From Thalassotalea sp. PS06 (lineage in GTDB: Bacteria > Pseudomonadota > Gammaproteobacteria > Enterobacterales > Alteromonadaceae), in NCBI RefSeq assembly GCF_007197775.1, contig NZ_CP041638.1, positions 372,001-436,000 of the forward strand: a DNA stretch of 64,000 bases. The letters are read 5' to 3'. The translations under genes and the position numbers were made by a program. This document shows, in pieces, positions 41,471 through 51,141 of the stretch (within the stretch, counting starts at the first letter, position 1; each line of letters opens with the position of its first letter). The notes under the pieces are model-generated. The model did no database searches and was not told the origin of the DNA. It saw nothing but the letters and a program-made list of their open reading frames with translations.

Positions 41471-44032
41471 ATGCAAAAACGTAAATTATTAACCATTGCC
41501 ATGGCTTCGGCCCTGGTGGCTTGTAGCCCTAAGCCGGCAAGCGAAAATAATCAATCTACAGAAACGGCGAGCAACAGCTATGCCGATAAACAAGCACGTT
41601 TGGCCGCCGTTGAAACCAATGTAGAAACACTGTTATCGCAATTGACTCTGGAAGAGAAAATCTCCCTGGTTCATGCCAGTGGTAAGTTTCATATTGATGC
41701 TATTGAACGACTGGGTATTCCCGAACTTTGGTTATCCGATGGTCCTCACGGAGTCCGGCATCAGATCGCACGTTATAGCTGGGATTCAGCTGGCTGGGAT
41801 GATGATCATTCTACCTATTTACCACATTTGACTTCTGTGGCTGCCAGTTGGGATCCGAATATGGCGACCATGCATGGCAACGTTTTAGGCGCAGAGGCCA
41901 GAGATCGCGGTAAGGACATTATCTTAGGGCCGGGCATAAATCTCGCCCGTTTACCTTTGTATGGCCGTAACTTTGAATATATGGGGGAAGACCCTTTCCT
42001 GGCGGCGAGCCTGGTCGTACCGGAAGTTCACGCGATTCAAAGCCATGATGTGGCGGCAAATGCCAAACACTATGCGTTAAATACCCAAGAGCTAAACCGC
42101 ATTGGGGTAAACGCTAAGCCTGACGAACGCACCCTGCGAGAAGTTTACCTGCCGGCGTTTGAAGCCGCGGTTAAAGAAGGTGGCGTGTACTCAATCATGG
42201 GCGCATATAACGAGTTTCGTGGCACCAATGCTAACCAGTCGAAACACCTGGTTATGGATATCTTAAAAGGTGAGTGGGGCTTTGACGGTGTGCTGTTAAC
42301 GGACTGGAACGTTGATATCAATACCTATGATGCCGCCGTGAATGGTCTGGATCTGGAAATGGGTACTAACGTTGAAAATTATGATGATTACTTTCTTGCC
42401 AAACCATTCCAGAAAATGATTGAAGAGGGCAAGATTGACGAGTCTGTGCTTGATGATAAGGTTCGCCGCGTGCTTCGTTTGATGCAGCGTGTTGGCTTAT
42501 TCGATGACAATCGACTTGCCGGCAGTCGCAATACCAAAGAGCATCAGCAAGCGGCCAGAACCATTGGCGCCAATGGTGTGGTGCTGCTAAAAAACCAGGA
42601 TAACATCTTGCCTCTTGATAAAAGTAAGTTGAAGAACGTTCTGGTGCTTGGTCCTAATACCGATAAAAAGCATGGCCAGGGTGGTGGTTCTTCAGAAGTT
42701 AAATCTTTGTATGAAGTAACGCCGCTGCAAGGGCTGAAAAATGCCTTAGGTGAAGGTGTGAATATCCAGGTGATGCGAGCGCGTTCCAGTTCTTTAGCGC
42801 CAATTGCGGCCGATTACATTGCCAGTCGTCACTGGACCGGTACACCTGCATGGACGGTTGCGTATTATCAGGATGCAGAGCGAACCGAGCTGGTTAGCGA
42901 GAACTGGATTGTTAACTCTGAATTTAAAGCGAAAAATGCTGAGCAGACTTATGTAACTATGAAGGCTCAGGTTAAGCCTTTACAGTCCGGAATACATACT
43001 TTGAATCTGCAAGTTGCCGGCGACATCGATATTGCTATCAATGGTGAGTCGGTGATTACTGAGTCGACTGGCGCCGATAAACAGAGTTTTACCGCTGAGG
43101 CGCAACTTACCGCCGGTACGGAATACGAATTCACTATCAACTACAGTGGTAGTGGTGAATATGTGCTTGGTTGGGATGCGCCGGGTAGCTTGTTTACGCC
43201 GGAAGAGGAATATCTTGCCGCCGCGAAAGATGCCGATGCGGTAATATATTTCGGTGGCTTGAGCCATGGTGATGATCGTGAAGCGATAGACCGTCCGGAT
43301 ATGAAATTACCTAACTCCCAGGATGAAATCATCAGCAAGTTGTTGTCCGCAAATCCAGACACATTAGTGTTTTTAGTTGCAGGTTCTGCAGTTGAAATGC
43401 CGTGGGAGCAGGACGCCAAAGCGATTGTCTGGGGCTGGTACGGTGGTCAGGAAGCTGGAAATGCCTTTGCTGATGTTATCTTCGGCGATGTGAACCCGGG
43501 CGCTAAAATGCCAATGGTGTTGCCAAAGCGCCTTGAAGATTCTCCGGCAATCGCCCTGGATGATTACAATGAGATTGAGTCATTCTATAAAGAAGGGGTA
43601 TTTATCGGGCATCGTTGGTTTGAGCAACAAAACATTGAGCCTTTATTTGCCTTTGGTCACGGTCTTTCCTACACAAGCTTTACGTTACAGGATCTGCGTT
43701 TATCAACGGATAGCTTTGATGGCGAGGGTAAGCTGGGTGTAACGGTAAACGTCACCAATACCGGCCAGCGTCAAGGCGCGGAAGTAGTGCAGTTATATCT
43801 ACATGATGTTAAAGCAAAAGTGGAGCGCCCTTATAAAGAGCTGAAAGGTTTCGCCAAGGTGTTTTTAAAACCGGGAGAAAGCCAGGACGTATTCATTGAA
43901 ATTGATAAGCGTGATATGTCGTTCTGGGATGTGGACAGTAACGACTGGCTCGCCGAACCGGGTGAGTTCGAAGTGCTTATTGGTACCGCCAGCGACAATA
44001 TTGTTCTGCAAAAAGGCTTTACGCTGCAATAA
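41471..44032 (+). CDS. GH3 family beta-glycosidase lipoprotein with PA14-like insert
   Basis: 853 residues. A lipoprotein signal ends at C18 (LVAC). GH3 N-terminal TIM barrel (about 45-350: LTLEEKISLVHASG, LWLSDGPHGVR, KHYALNTQE) with the nucleophile Asp in VLLTDWN (about 277). The C-terminal alpha/beta domain is split by a PA14-like insert (about 450-580, WTGTPAWTVAYYQD ...) and followed by a fibronectin III-like domain at the end (about 755-850). This arrangement occurs in beta-glucosidases and related enzymes; exact specificity cannot be read. The stop codon's last base is the first base of the adjacent repeat element. AGGA lies before ATG 41471. Confidence 0.93.
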   Translation: MQKRKLLTIAMASALVACSPKPASENNQSTETASNSYADKQARLAAVETNVETLLSQLTLEEKISLVHASGKFHIDAIERLGIPELWLSDGPHGVRHQIARYSWDSAGWDDDHSTYLPHLTSVAASWDPNMATMHGNVLGAEARDRGKDIILGPGINLARLPLYGRNFEYMGEDPFLAASLVVPEVHAIQSHDVAANAKHYALNTQELNRIGVNAKPDERTLREVYLPAFEAAVKEGGVYSIMGAYNEFRGTNANQSKHLVMDILKGEWGFDGVLLTDWNVDINTYDAAVNGLDLEMGTNVENYDDYFLAKPFQKMIEEGKIDESVLDDKVRRVLRLMQRVGLFDDNRLAGSRNTKEHQQAARTIGANGVVLLKNQDNILPLDKSKLKNVLVLGPNTDKKHGQGGGSSEVKSLYEVTPLQGLKNALGEGVNIQVMRARSSSLAPIAADYIASRHWTGTPAWTVAYYQDAERTELVSENWIVNSEFKAKNAEQTYVTMKAQVKPLQSGIHTLNLQVAGDIDIAINGESVITESTGADKQSFTAEAQLTAGTEYEFTINYSGSGEYVLGWDAPGSLFTPEEEYLAAAKDADAVIYFGGLSHGDDREAIDRPDMKLPNSQDEIISKLLSANPDTLVFLVAGSAVEMPWEQDAKAIVWGWYGGQEAGNAFADVIFGDVNPGAKMPMVLPKRLEDSPAIALDDYNEIESFYKEGVFIGHRWFEQQNIEPLFAFGHGLSYTSFTLQDLRLSTDSFDGEGKLGVTVNVTNTGQRQGAEVVQLYLHDVKAKVERPYKELKGFAKVFLKPGESQDVFIEIDKRDMSFWDVDSNDWLAEPGEFEVLIGTASDNIVLQKGFTLQ

Positions 44033-44296
44033 TACCAATCCCATTAAATTATTGCTCACTCAGTGAGAATTTAAAGGCTTTTAGACAAGGCTTTGATTGC
44101 AGAGAATGGTTATTCCATTGTCAAAATCAGTAACGCGGGATAAACGCCTTTAAAACTCACCCGTAGGGAGTTAGTGAGAGGCCCATTTACGGCCCTATAT
44201 TTCATTAATATAGAATGACTATATCAATAAAATCTATGTTGTAAATGAACCTCGGCCCTAACTCTGAGTTGTGCACAAACTTAGTGGGATTGGTAT
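44032..44296. mobile_element. MITE-like repeat, full copy 2 (265 bp)
   Basis: Same element as at 36574-36848, starting ATACCAATCCCATTAAATTA and ending TTAGTGGGATTGGTAT. Its left end abuts the GH3 stop codon (shared base 44032). Between the convergent GH3 and sulfatase genes it is followed at once by their terminator. Confidence 0.8.
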
Positions 44297-44316
44297 AAGC
44301 TAGCCTGTCATTTACT

Positions 44317-44355
44317 AAAAAGCCTGTAACATCAATAAGGTGCTACAGGCTTTTT
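44317..44355. terminator. Terminator between GH3/MITE and the sulfatase gene
   Basis: AAAAAGCCTGTA / TACAGGCTTTTT arms (44317-44328 and 44344-44355) with a 15-base loop; T-run in both directions. Confidence 0.9.
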
Positions 44356-44373
44356 GTTTTCTATTGCCAATAT

Positions 44374-45969
44374 CTACTGTTTACTCTTGTTGATATATTC
44401 CTCTACCACATTAGACATATCAAATGACTTACCGCCTTGCACCGGAGGATAATCGGACAGGGTTTTCAAATGTTCCCCCATTAATACCCCCATAGGTTGA
44501 ATGAGCCATGAAACCTTTTGCAGTAAATGCCCGTAAGAATCGGAATTATCATAAGTTTCAAAAGGATCCATACGAATATTAAATACTAAAGGCACCGTCC
44601 TCGGAACTACGTTAGCGTAGTAATCTTCTTTGGTAGAGAAGTGGAACTTCCAAGGTCCCATGCGAACCGCGGTCAACTTGGACTCGTAATAATGAAATAT
44701 ATGATTGCGAGCCGACTGCTCTGAATCACCCATCCAATAAGGCAGATTATTCACACCATCAATGTATTGTTTTTTCTGGTCCATCATATCTTTGGCTACA
44801 TCCTCGACCCCGGCTGCAGCTGCCAAGCTAGTAAACATATCCTGATGACCCTGGATGCCATTTAAGATCTTTCCGGCTTTGAGTTTTGCCGGCCAACGGA
44901 TCATTGACGGAACCCGGACACCACCTTCATAGGTGGTCATCTTTTCTCCACGGAATGGGGTCGTAGCACCATGCGGCCATGATGAATGCTCAGGGCCATT
45001 ATCGGTTGAATACCAGACAATGGTATTTTCATCTAAGTCATTGTCTTCAAGAAAATCGAGGACGATGCCGATATCGTGGTCGTGCTGTAACATCCCCGAG
45101 CCATGATAATCCGCTTCAGACGTATACTTTTCTGCTGCATAGCGCCATTTATCGTTCAAGCGAGTGTATAGATGCATACGGCTGGTGTTGAGCCAAACGA
45201 AGAAAGGTTTGCCATCCTTTTTCGCGGTTTTCATAAAATCCAGCGCTTTCGGGATCACTTCTCCCTCATCGAAGTTTTTCATCCGTTCCTGGGTTAGTGG
45301 CCCGGTATCTTCGATGGTTTGCTTACCGACGACACCGAATCTTGGATCTTCGGTTTTATCATTTTTGTCGGTGGCAAACGAATGAATCACCCCTCGGGTG
45401 CCGAACTTGTTCTCATAGCTTTCTAAGTCACCGGAAAATTGCTTACCAAACGCCTGATAGTCACGTTGTTCGGCTTCTTCCTGAGTATTCAAATGATATA
45501 AATTACCGAAAAACTCATCAAATCCATGAACAGTGGGCAGGTGTTCATTTCGATCACCCAGATGGTTTTTGCCAAAATGTCCGGTAGCATATCCCTCGTC
45601 TTTTAACACCTCTGCCAGACTCGGAGACTCCGCCTGCAAGCCCAAGCTATCGCCTGGTTGACCAACGGTGGTCATGCCCGATCGGATTGGATACTGACCG
45701 GTGATAAAAGCTGCGCGTCCTGCCGTACATGAAGGTTGCGCATAATGATCGGTAAACCGGATCCCTTCGTTGGCAATCCGATCAATATTGGGAGTGGTAT
45801 AGCCCATGACGCCCATGCCATAAGAGGTTAAATTCTGCCAACCGATATCATCACCCCAGATAACCAGGATATTTGGTTTGTCTTTGGCAACGGATAACGC
45901 GGAAAGGCAAGAGAGTAATAGAACGGAAGCGATTGTAATGACTCGCTTTATTAATGTTAACTTGAGCAT
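44374..45969 (-). CDS. Type I sulfatase (formylglycine-dependent), exported
   Basis: 531 residues with a signal peptide (about 1-28). The alkaline-phosphatase-like sulfatase fold shows [15 protein letters not shown] (metal-binding DD) and the sulfatase motif [15 protein letters not shown] (about 80-94), where Cys81 of C-x-A-x-R is to be converted to formylglycine. FGKNHLG and a [18 protein letters not shown] stretch ([10 protein letters not shown]) complete the active site. It hydrolyses sulfate esters, possibly of algal glycans, in the periplasm. A maturation enzyme (anSME or FGE) is not in the window. ATG 45969 has AGGAGA 5 bases upstream. Convergent to the GH3 gene. Confidence 0.93.
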   Translation of the reverse strand: MLKLTLIKRVITIASVLLLSCLSALSVAKDKPNILVIWGDDIGWQNLTSYGMGVMGYTTPNIDRIANEGIRFTDHYAQPSCTAGRAAFITGQYPIRSGMTTVGQPGDSLGLQAESPSLAEVLKDEGYATGHFGKNHLGDRNEHLPTVHGFDEFFGNLYHLNTQEEAEQRDYQAFGKQFSGDLESYENKFGTRGVIHSFATDKNDKTEDPRFGVVGKQTIEDTGPLTQERMKNFDEGEVIPKALDFMKTAKKDGKPFFVWLNTSRMHLYTRLNDKWRYAAEKYTSEADYHGSGMLQHDHDIGIVLDFLEDNDLDENTIVWYSTDNGPEHSSWPHGATTPFRGEKMTTYEGGVRVPSMIRWPAKLKAGKILNGIQGHQDMFTSLAAAAGVEDVAKDMMDQKKQYIDGVNNLPYWMGDSEQSARNHIFHYYESKLTAVRMGPWKFHFSTKEDYYANVVPRTVPLVFNIRMDPFETYDNSDSYGHLLQKVSWLIQPMGVLMGEHLKTLSDYPPVQGGKSFDMSNVVEEYINKSKQ

Positions 45970-46198
45970 CAACTTCTCCTGAATCGAATTTCATTACGAT
46001 GGGTTACGACAAAATAATGCCAGTTAAAAGAATAGTTCAAGGAACAGAAAATGCTGAAAATTATGGGGTTTCTATGACGTGATTAAGTCATAAATAGCAC
46101 GTTTGGGACAGGAAGTTAGATAAGGGAAAAATAGGAATTTAAACAGCGGAAAATAGATGCCAATATCTCGCTTACATTGGCATCCGTATTACCGAAGG
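45970..46198. other. Gap between the sulfatase and efpL genes
   Basis: AT-rich promoter region of the sulfatase gene; the part next to efpL holds a stem-loop at 46156-46184. No gene seen. Confidence 0.45.
46150..46184 (-). terminator. Weak terminator of efpL
   Basis: GATGCCAAT / ATTGGCATC stem (46156-46164 and 46176-46184) with an 11-base loop; on the minus strand followed by CTATTTTCC. Confidence 0.6.
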
Positions 46199-46771
46199 CT
46201 ATTTGTCACCGCGGCCCATAAATTTGCGCTCTTCGGTGTTTACTTTGATCGTATCGCCGGTAGAGATATGCTCAGGTACTTGAATCACAAGTCCGGTAGA
46301 GAGCGTTGCAGGCTTGTTGCGAGACGTTGCTGACGCGCCTTTGATAGAAGGTTCAGTTTCCGTAACTTCCAACTCAACACTTGCTGGTAAATCGATACCT
46401 ACAGGATTGTCATCAACGATAATGGCATAAATGCCCTGGGTATTTTCGGTAATGAAAGGTACCTGATCGCTGATGTTGTCTTTGTTGATGTTATATGGCG
46501 TGTAATCTTCATCATCCATAAACACATATTCGTCACCGTCGATATAAGAGAAAGTGGCTGGACGACGCACTAGATCAGCCATTGTCAGCATTTCTACATC
46601 TTTAAACGTCTCATCAATCTTGTGACCTGTTACCACGTTGTACATACGCATGCGGTACAGACTTCCACCGGCACGACCTTGCGGTACCGAGCGCTCGATA
46701 TCTTTGATGATGTAAACGCCATCATTAAATTCGATGGCAGCATTTTTTTTAACTTCACTTGCCTTAGGCAT
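46199..46771 (-). CDS. yeiP: Elongation factor P-like protein EfpL (YeiP)
   Basis: 190 residues, the length of E. coli YeiP/EfpL. The three-domain EF-P fold is seen, with domain 2 ([21 protein letters not shown] in outline) and the well-conserved domain 3 motif [30 protein letters not shown] (in outline; about 143-172). The N-terminal loop carries [15 protein letters not shown], not the lysine or arginine tip of EF-P itself. EfpL helps ribosomes through stalling motifs such as polyproline, overlapping with EF-P. It stands alone, ending before a weak terminator. Confidence 0.95.
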   Translation of the reverse strand: MPKASEVKKNAAIEFNDGVYIIKDIERSVPQGRAGGSLYRMRMYNVVTGHKIDETFKDVEMLTMADLVRRPATFSYIDGDEYVFMDDEDYTPYNINKDNISDQVPFITENTQGIYAIIVDDNPVGIDLPASVELEVTETEPSIKGASATSRNKPATLSTGLVIQVPEHISTGDTIKVNTEERKFMGRGDK

Positions 46772-47068
46772 AATAAAATCTCTTGTTTAATGGATTAGGG
46801 GCAAGATAGCAGAGTCGTATCAAAGCCTCAACTATAGGTACTTGCTCTTTCTCCCTTAACCTCAGGTTTTAAGTTTATGGGAAATTAAACCGTGAAAAAA
46901 TTTGCTGGCTTTCGCCTTTTTATCGCCTTACATCCTATTTATGTCTCTAAATGTCACACTAAGAGTACAGTTGTTCACCAAAGGTAATTGTTATGAATAA
47001 ATTTTAGCTTTAACTGGTAGGATCTCTTGCTTATTTTTAATTTCAGTTTACAATCGTGCGCTGAAATT
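46772..47068. other. Divergent promoter region efpL / ferredoxin reductase
   Basis: About 300 bases without a gene; a 31-codon frame at 46892 lacks support. The right end has a sigma70-like promoter: TTGCTT (47027-47032) and TACAAT (47049-47054) with a 16-base spacer. Confidence 0.5.
47027..47054 (+). promoter_or_regulatory. Sigma70-like promoter of the desaturase operon
   Basis: TTGCTT and TACAAT, 16 bases apart. The predicted start near 47061 puts the operator at 47069-47086 just downstream of it. Confidence 0.5.
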
Positions 47069-47086
47069 AGTGTACACGTGTAAACT
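47069..47086. promoter_or_regulatory. DesT/FabR-like operator
   Basis: AGTGTACACGTGTAAACT is an 18-base near-palindrome (AGTxTACACGTGTAxACT) resembling the boxes bound by the TetR-family fatty-acid regulators FabR and DesT. It lies in the leader of a ferredoxin reductase-desaturase operon, the known type of target of DesT. No DesT gene is in the window. Confidence 0.6.
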
Positions 47087-47090
47087 TAAA

Positions 47091-48143
47091 ATGAAATCAC
47101 CTTTCCAACCAGTTAGTAATTGGTTTAGTCAGCGCTTTTTGCATCACTCATCGCTGGCCGGGTATTTAGAACCCGTAATGCAATTATTTAAACCCGCATG
47201 GCGAAGCGGTTATTATCGTGCCCGGGTTTTGACGGTCTCAAACATCGGCGCAGATACCCTGTCTCTGGCATTACAACCTGGCTCTGATTGGCCAGTTCAT
47301 CAGGCCGGTCAACATATTGAATTGACCATGGAAGTGAACGGTAGTTTAAAGACCCGAGTGTTCACCATTGCATCCAGTTCTAAAAAGGCAATCGAACAGC
47401 AGGTTATTCGCCTTGTCATTAAGACCAATCAAGGCGGTCTGTTCACGCCATTTTTATCTGAATTGAAAGCTGGTGACTGGCTCAATATTTCCGCGCCTAA
47501 AGGCGAATTTTTATTGTCGTCTGAAAAACCGGTAACCATGTTTGCTGCAGGTTCTGGGATCACGCCTTTTATCGCCATGTTGCAGCAAGCAAAGTCACAA
47601 CTTACGCACCCGGTTCATTTGCTTTATTACGCCAAAGCTGGCGAGCACCTGCTTGTCGATGAGCTTAATGGTATCGCCGCCGAGGACCAGAGTTTTACCC
47701 TTGAGTTATTGACTCGTCAGAACGATGGCGATGTTTGTGAGCACCTGTCGCGATTTACCGATACCGACTTTATGGTTTGTGGTCCGGCAGAGTTTTATCA
47801 GCCGGTCGCAGAGTACGCCAATCAAGCTCAGGTTAGCCTAACCAGCGAGCATTTCTCGATTTTGCCAATGCTAGCGAATGACAGTGACAAACAGCAGTTC
47901 CAGGTTTCACATAATGGCAATTCTTTCGTTGCTGACAATCAACAAACCCTGTTAACCCAGGTACAAAACCAGAATATTAATGTCAGCTATGGCTGCGGTA
48001 TGGGTATTTGTCACCAGTGCCAGTGCGTTAAGAAAAAAGGCGTGGTTAAGGATGTGCGCAGCGGCAAGCTCTCGGATTTTGGTGAAGAGCTTATTCAGTT
48101 ATGTGTTTCTCAGGTAGTCAGTGATGTGGAGTTAGAACTATGA
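47091..48143 (+). CDS. Ferredoxin reductase for a fatty-acid desaturase
   Basis: 350 residues. In order: a short N-terminal stretch (VSNWFSQRFLHH), an FAD-binding ferredoxin-reductase domain (about 45-135; RVFTIASSS as the RxxS flavin motif), an NAD-binding domain (about 140-250; TMFAAGSGITPFIAMLQQ in outline and FMVCGPAEFY) and a C-terminal plant-type [2Fe-2S] domain with CGMGICHQCQC and a last cysteine in LCVSQVVS. It hands electrons from NAD(P)H to the desaturase, like DesB of Pseudomonas. ATG 47091 is chosen; the GTG at 47070 lies within the operator. It overlaps the next gene by ATGA. Confidence 0.9.
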   Translation: MKSPFQPVSNWFSQRFLHHSSLAGYLEPVMQLFKPAWRSGYYRARVLTVSNIGADTLSLALQPGSDWPVHQAGQHIELTMEVNGSLKTRVFTIASSSKKAIEQQVIRLVIKTNQGGLFTPFLSELKAGDWLNISAPKGEFLLSSEKPVTMFAAGSGITPFIAMLQQAKSQLTHPVHLLYYAKAGEHLLVDELNGIAAEDQSFTLELLTRQNDGDVCEHLSRFTDTDFMVCGPAEFYQPVAEYANQAQVSLTSEHFSILPMLANDSDKQQFQVSHNGNSFVADNQQTLLTQVQNQNINVSYGCGMGICHQCQCVKKKGVVKDVRSGKLSDFGEELIQLCVSQVVSDVELEL

Positions 48144-49201
48144 CCCAAGTGAGTCAACCAAATTACCAGTTGCTGGAGCAACAACTTAATCAGGTTCGTG
48201 ATGAGACTATGGCGAAAGTAGGAAGCAGTGATGCAGGCTACATTCGTAAGGTTATTGTCATGCAACGAGTACTGGAATGGTCTGGTCGAATTCTGTTGGT
48301 ACTTGGGTTTATTAGCCCCTGGTTATGGGGTATCGGGGTACTAGCTCTGGCAGCCGCTAAGATATTGGATAATATGGAAATTGGTCACAATGTTATGCAT
48401 GGCCAATATGACTGGATGAATGACAAACACATTAATTCAAAAAGTTATGAATGGGACATTGCTTGTGATGGTAAAAGCTGGAATCGGGTGCATAACTATG
48501 AACACCATACCTTTACCAATATTATCGGCAAAGATCGTGATTTTGGATATGGTCTGCTGCGACTGTCTAATGATTTTAAATGGCGAATAAAGAATCTTTG
48601 GCAGTTTATTACCTACATTAATCTCAGCGTTCTGTTCGAATGGGGCATTGCCTATCATGAACTTGCCGCTGAACGAGTGTTTTTTGGTAAGAAAAAAGAA
48701 AACCGTGACTACAAAGTTTCCCATCAGGAACTGAAAAAGCGTTTTTTCAGTAAAGGCACAAGGCAGATTGTTAAAGATTATCTGATCTTCCCGATATTGG
48801 CGGGCCCGTTCTTTCTGTGGGTGTTTTTCGGTAATTTGCTGGCGAATGTGCTTCGCAATTTGTGGACCTCCACCATCATTTTTTGCGGTCACTTTACCGG
48901 CGATGTGCAAACCTTTACCGAGCAAGAGTGTGAAAATGAAAGCAAAGGGCAGTGGTATTATCGCCAGGCTCTGGGTTCTTCCAATATCAAAGGTGGTAAC
49001 TGGTTCCATCTGATGACGGGGCATTTAAGTTTCCAGATAGAGCACCATTTATTTCCAAGTATGCCGGCAAAACGTTATCGGGAGATAGCGCCTAAAGTAC
49101 AGGCAATCTTTAACCAGCATGGCATTCATTACAACACTGGTAGTTTTATAAGTCAGTATTCTTCGGTGCTAAAGCGGATTGTACGTTACTCGTTTCCTTA
49201 A
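48140..49201 (+). CDS. Membrane fatty-acid (acyl-CoA) desaturase
   Basis: 353 residues with three to four hydrophobic segments. The three histidine boxes of membrane desaturases are present: GHNVMHGQ (about 81-88), HNYEHHTF (about 115-122) and QIEHHLFP (about 301-308). The di-iron centre introduces a double bond into acyl chains of lipids or acyl-CoA. The paired reductase gene overlaps by 4 bases. The pair resembles the DesB-DesA (DesT-controlled) system of Pseudomonas, which adjusts membrane fluidity; regiospecificity cannot be read. Confidence 0.93.
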   Translation: MTQVSQPNYQLLEQQLNQVRDETMAKVGSSDAGYIRKVIVMQRVLEWSGRILLVLGFISPWLWGIGVLALAAAKILDNMEIGHNVMHGQYDWMNDKHINSKSYEWDIACDGKSWNRVHNYEHHTFTNIIGKDRDFGYGLLRLSNDFKWRIKNLWQFITYINLSVLFEWGIAYHELAAERVFFGKKKENRDYKVSHQELKKRFFSKGTRQIVKDYLIFPILAGPFFLWVFFGNLLANVLRNLWTSTIIFCGHFTGDVQTFTEQECENESKGQWYYRQALGSSNIKGGNWFHLMTGHLSFQIEHHLFPSMPAKRYREIAPKVQAIFNQHGIHYNTGSFISQYSSVLKRIVRYSFP

Positions 49202-49530
49202 CGATTTAGGCAATAAACTCCTCTTTTTGTTCTGGTCACTGACGGCCCTGTTAGTGACCAGAAACCTCTCTTACGCCCTGCTATAAACCCTGATTTTCCT
49301 TATTCCAATGTGGCAGTTTCATCAGGCTATCCGAACAATAAAACGCTAATAACCGCCGCTCGTTCAGTGCCTGTTTTTAATGGCACTTTTTCGCAACATT
49401 CTGATAGTTAATGCAAACATCTGTTATGTATTGCTAAGGCATACTCAAAGTGAGCAACTACCTACATCGTCTTGACGGGGTAATATTAACTCGATAAATT
49501 AATCGTTGTTGTAAATTTTGCAGGATAGCT
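49202..49530. other. Intergenic region with a strong hairpin
   Basis: 330 bases. TTCTGGTCACT (49230-49240) and AGTGACCAGAA (49253-49263) form an 11-bp perfect stem 30 bases after the desaturase stop. It has no T-run, so it may be an mRNA-stabilising structure or a rho-dependent end. The rest is the promoter region of the Usp gene. Confidence 0.5.
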
Positions 49531-50394
49531 ATGCCCAAATCGATTTTAGTGATGACCGATGTCAATGAAACCAATAATTGTTCATTAAAGAAGGCTCTTG
49601 AAATCGCCGGGCCATTGGGCACTGAAATAGAAGCGGTACGCTTCATTAAGGCAAACTCTGCGGAGCAAGCAGACAGCGTAGACCTTGATAGTCACTCTGA
49701 AGCGCTGGCAGCATCTGTACAAGAAGTGTTCGCCGATTATCAATACAAGGAACTGATCAAAAGCCAGGTTGTTGTTACCGACGATATCGTCAAATGGGTT
49801 AGTGACTATTGCCAGGAAATTGACTTCGATTTAGTGGTCAAAGCGGGTCATCGTTCGGAAACCTTGTTTCATACGCCTTGCGATTGGGAATTAACGCGCA
49901 GCTTAGAGGTTCCGGTACTGATTGCCAGTCAGCAGAAATGGCGCAACAAACATGTAGTTTTAGCTGCCATTGATCCAACAGCAAAAGATGAGGTTCATCG
50001 TCAATTAAATGACGCGATATTAACATGGACAAAAAAGTGGGCTGAGAAATTCGATTGCACCATCCATGTGGTATACAGCCTTCCCGTTTCTAATATCTTA
50101 AGAGAGTTGGATATTATTGATGTGGAGGAATATGCAAGGAAACACCGAGGCGAAGGTGTAGAAAAACTTACAGAATTACTTAACGGATACGATTTACCTG
50201 ACGTTAATTTACATGTCGCTGCTGGTGCGCCAGAGCGAACCATACCTCACTGTGCCAATGAACTAAAAGCTGAACTGGTCATTATGGGCAGTAAGGGGAA
50301 AAGTGGCTTACCAGGTGTGTTATTTGGCAATGTAGCCGAGAAAGTGATCCATCATTTACGGACGGATTCTCTGATTATCGAAAGCAGAAAATAG
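49531..50394 (+). CDS. Tandem universal stress protein (UspE-like)
   Basis: 287 residues with two Usp domains. The first (about 1-140) is degenerate; the second (about 145-287) has the ATP-binding motif GSKGKSGLPGVLFGNVAEKV near 251-270, of the form G-2x-G-9x-G. Length and layout resemble E. coli UspE (316 aa). Usp proteins are made under starvation and stress; biochemical function is not clear. AGGA precedes the ATG. Confidence 0.85.
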   Translation: MPKSILVMTDVNETNNCSLKKALEIAGPLGTEIEAVRFIKANSAEQADSVDLDSHSEALAASVQEVFADYQYKELIKSQVVVTDDIVKWVSDYCQEIDFDLVVKAGHRSETLFHTPCDWELTRSLEVPVLIASQQKWRNKHVVLAAIDPTAKDEVHRQLNDAILTWTKKWAEKFDCTIHVVYSLPVSNILRELDIIDVEEYARKHRGEGVEKLTELLNGYDLPDVNLHVAAGAPERTIPHCANELKAELVIMGSKGKSGLPGVLFGNVAEKVIHHLRTDSLIIESRK

Positions 50395-50640
50395 ATTGCT
50401 TGTAGAGGATAAACCAACGGATAGTGTTTAGGCATCCCGTTTTTACATTGTTGCTAGTTTGGTTATCGATAACAGATAATAACGCTCCACTTATGTTAAT
50501 GTGTAATGCGCATAAATAATTGACTAACATCCAAACTTCTCAACGCATAAACACGATCCATTTGAAAAATATTAATTGGATATTATTGAATATTAATAAG
50601 AGCCTAGTTACTAAACTAGCGTAACCAGGATTCTTTAAAG
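50395..50640. other. Intergenic region before the Mrp operon
   Basis: AT-rich. It has GTTATCGATAAC (about 50462-50473, perfect palindrome), a direct repeat AATATTAAT twice and CTAGTT/AACTAG (about 50604-50619). These may be control sites of the Mrp operon; no factor can be named. Confidence 0.4.
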
Positions 50641-51141
50641 TTGACTATGGAAAGAAAAACAATAATTAACTTAGTGATCTGGACAGTTACCCTGGCGGTT
50701 TTCTGGCTACTGTTATCAGGATATTTGAAACCTCTGTTGCTTGGCTTTGGTCTGGCATCTGTGGCCGTGGTTGTATTTTTAATCTGGCGCATGGATAACA
50801 CCGACAAGGAGCCCCAGAAACTTACCTTAAATCCTCGTTTTTACCGTTACCTCGTCTGGCTTATCGGCCAGGTTGTTGTGTCCAGTCTCGAAGTCGCTAA
50901 ATTGGTTTGGGGAAGCGCTAAAAACCTGTCTCCTGCTACCGCGAAATTACCCATCACCGACATTCCCAAAAATTCACGCGTTCTATACGCCAACTCAATC
51001 ACCATGACACCGGGCACACTTAGTGTTGATATCGATGATAAACACGTCACCGTGCACGCTCTTGATGAAGAATCCATTAAGTCACTGCAAGAAGGTGAAA
51101 TGGCGAGCAGGATTACCAAAGCAACAGGAGAGAAAAACTGA
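50641..51141 (+). CDS. mrpE: Na+/H+ antiporter subunit E (MrpE/MnhE)
   Basis: 166 residues with two N-terminal transmembrane helices (about 9-45) and a C-terminal soluble part, including SITMTPGTLSVDIDDKHVTVHALD (in outline), the MrpE family core. It begins the Mrp operon. Start uncertain between TTG 50641 and ATG 50647. Overlaps mrpF at a single base. Confidence 0.9.
   Translation: MTMERKTIINLVIWTVTLAVFWLLLSGYLKPLLLGFGLASVAVVVFLIWRMDNTDKEPQKLTLNPRFYRYLVWLIGQVVVSSLEVAKLVWGSAKNLSPATAKLPITDIPKNSRVLYANSITMTPGTLSVDIDDKHVTVHALDEESIKSLQEGEMASRITKATGEKN

Noticed and set aside
47070..47090. GTG 47070 as start of the ferredoxin reductase
   Set aside because: It lies within the 18-base operator-like palindrome, and the ATG at 47091 fits the family beginning.
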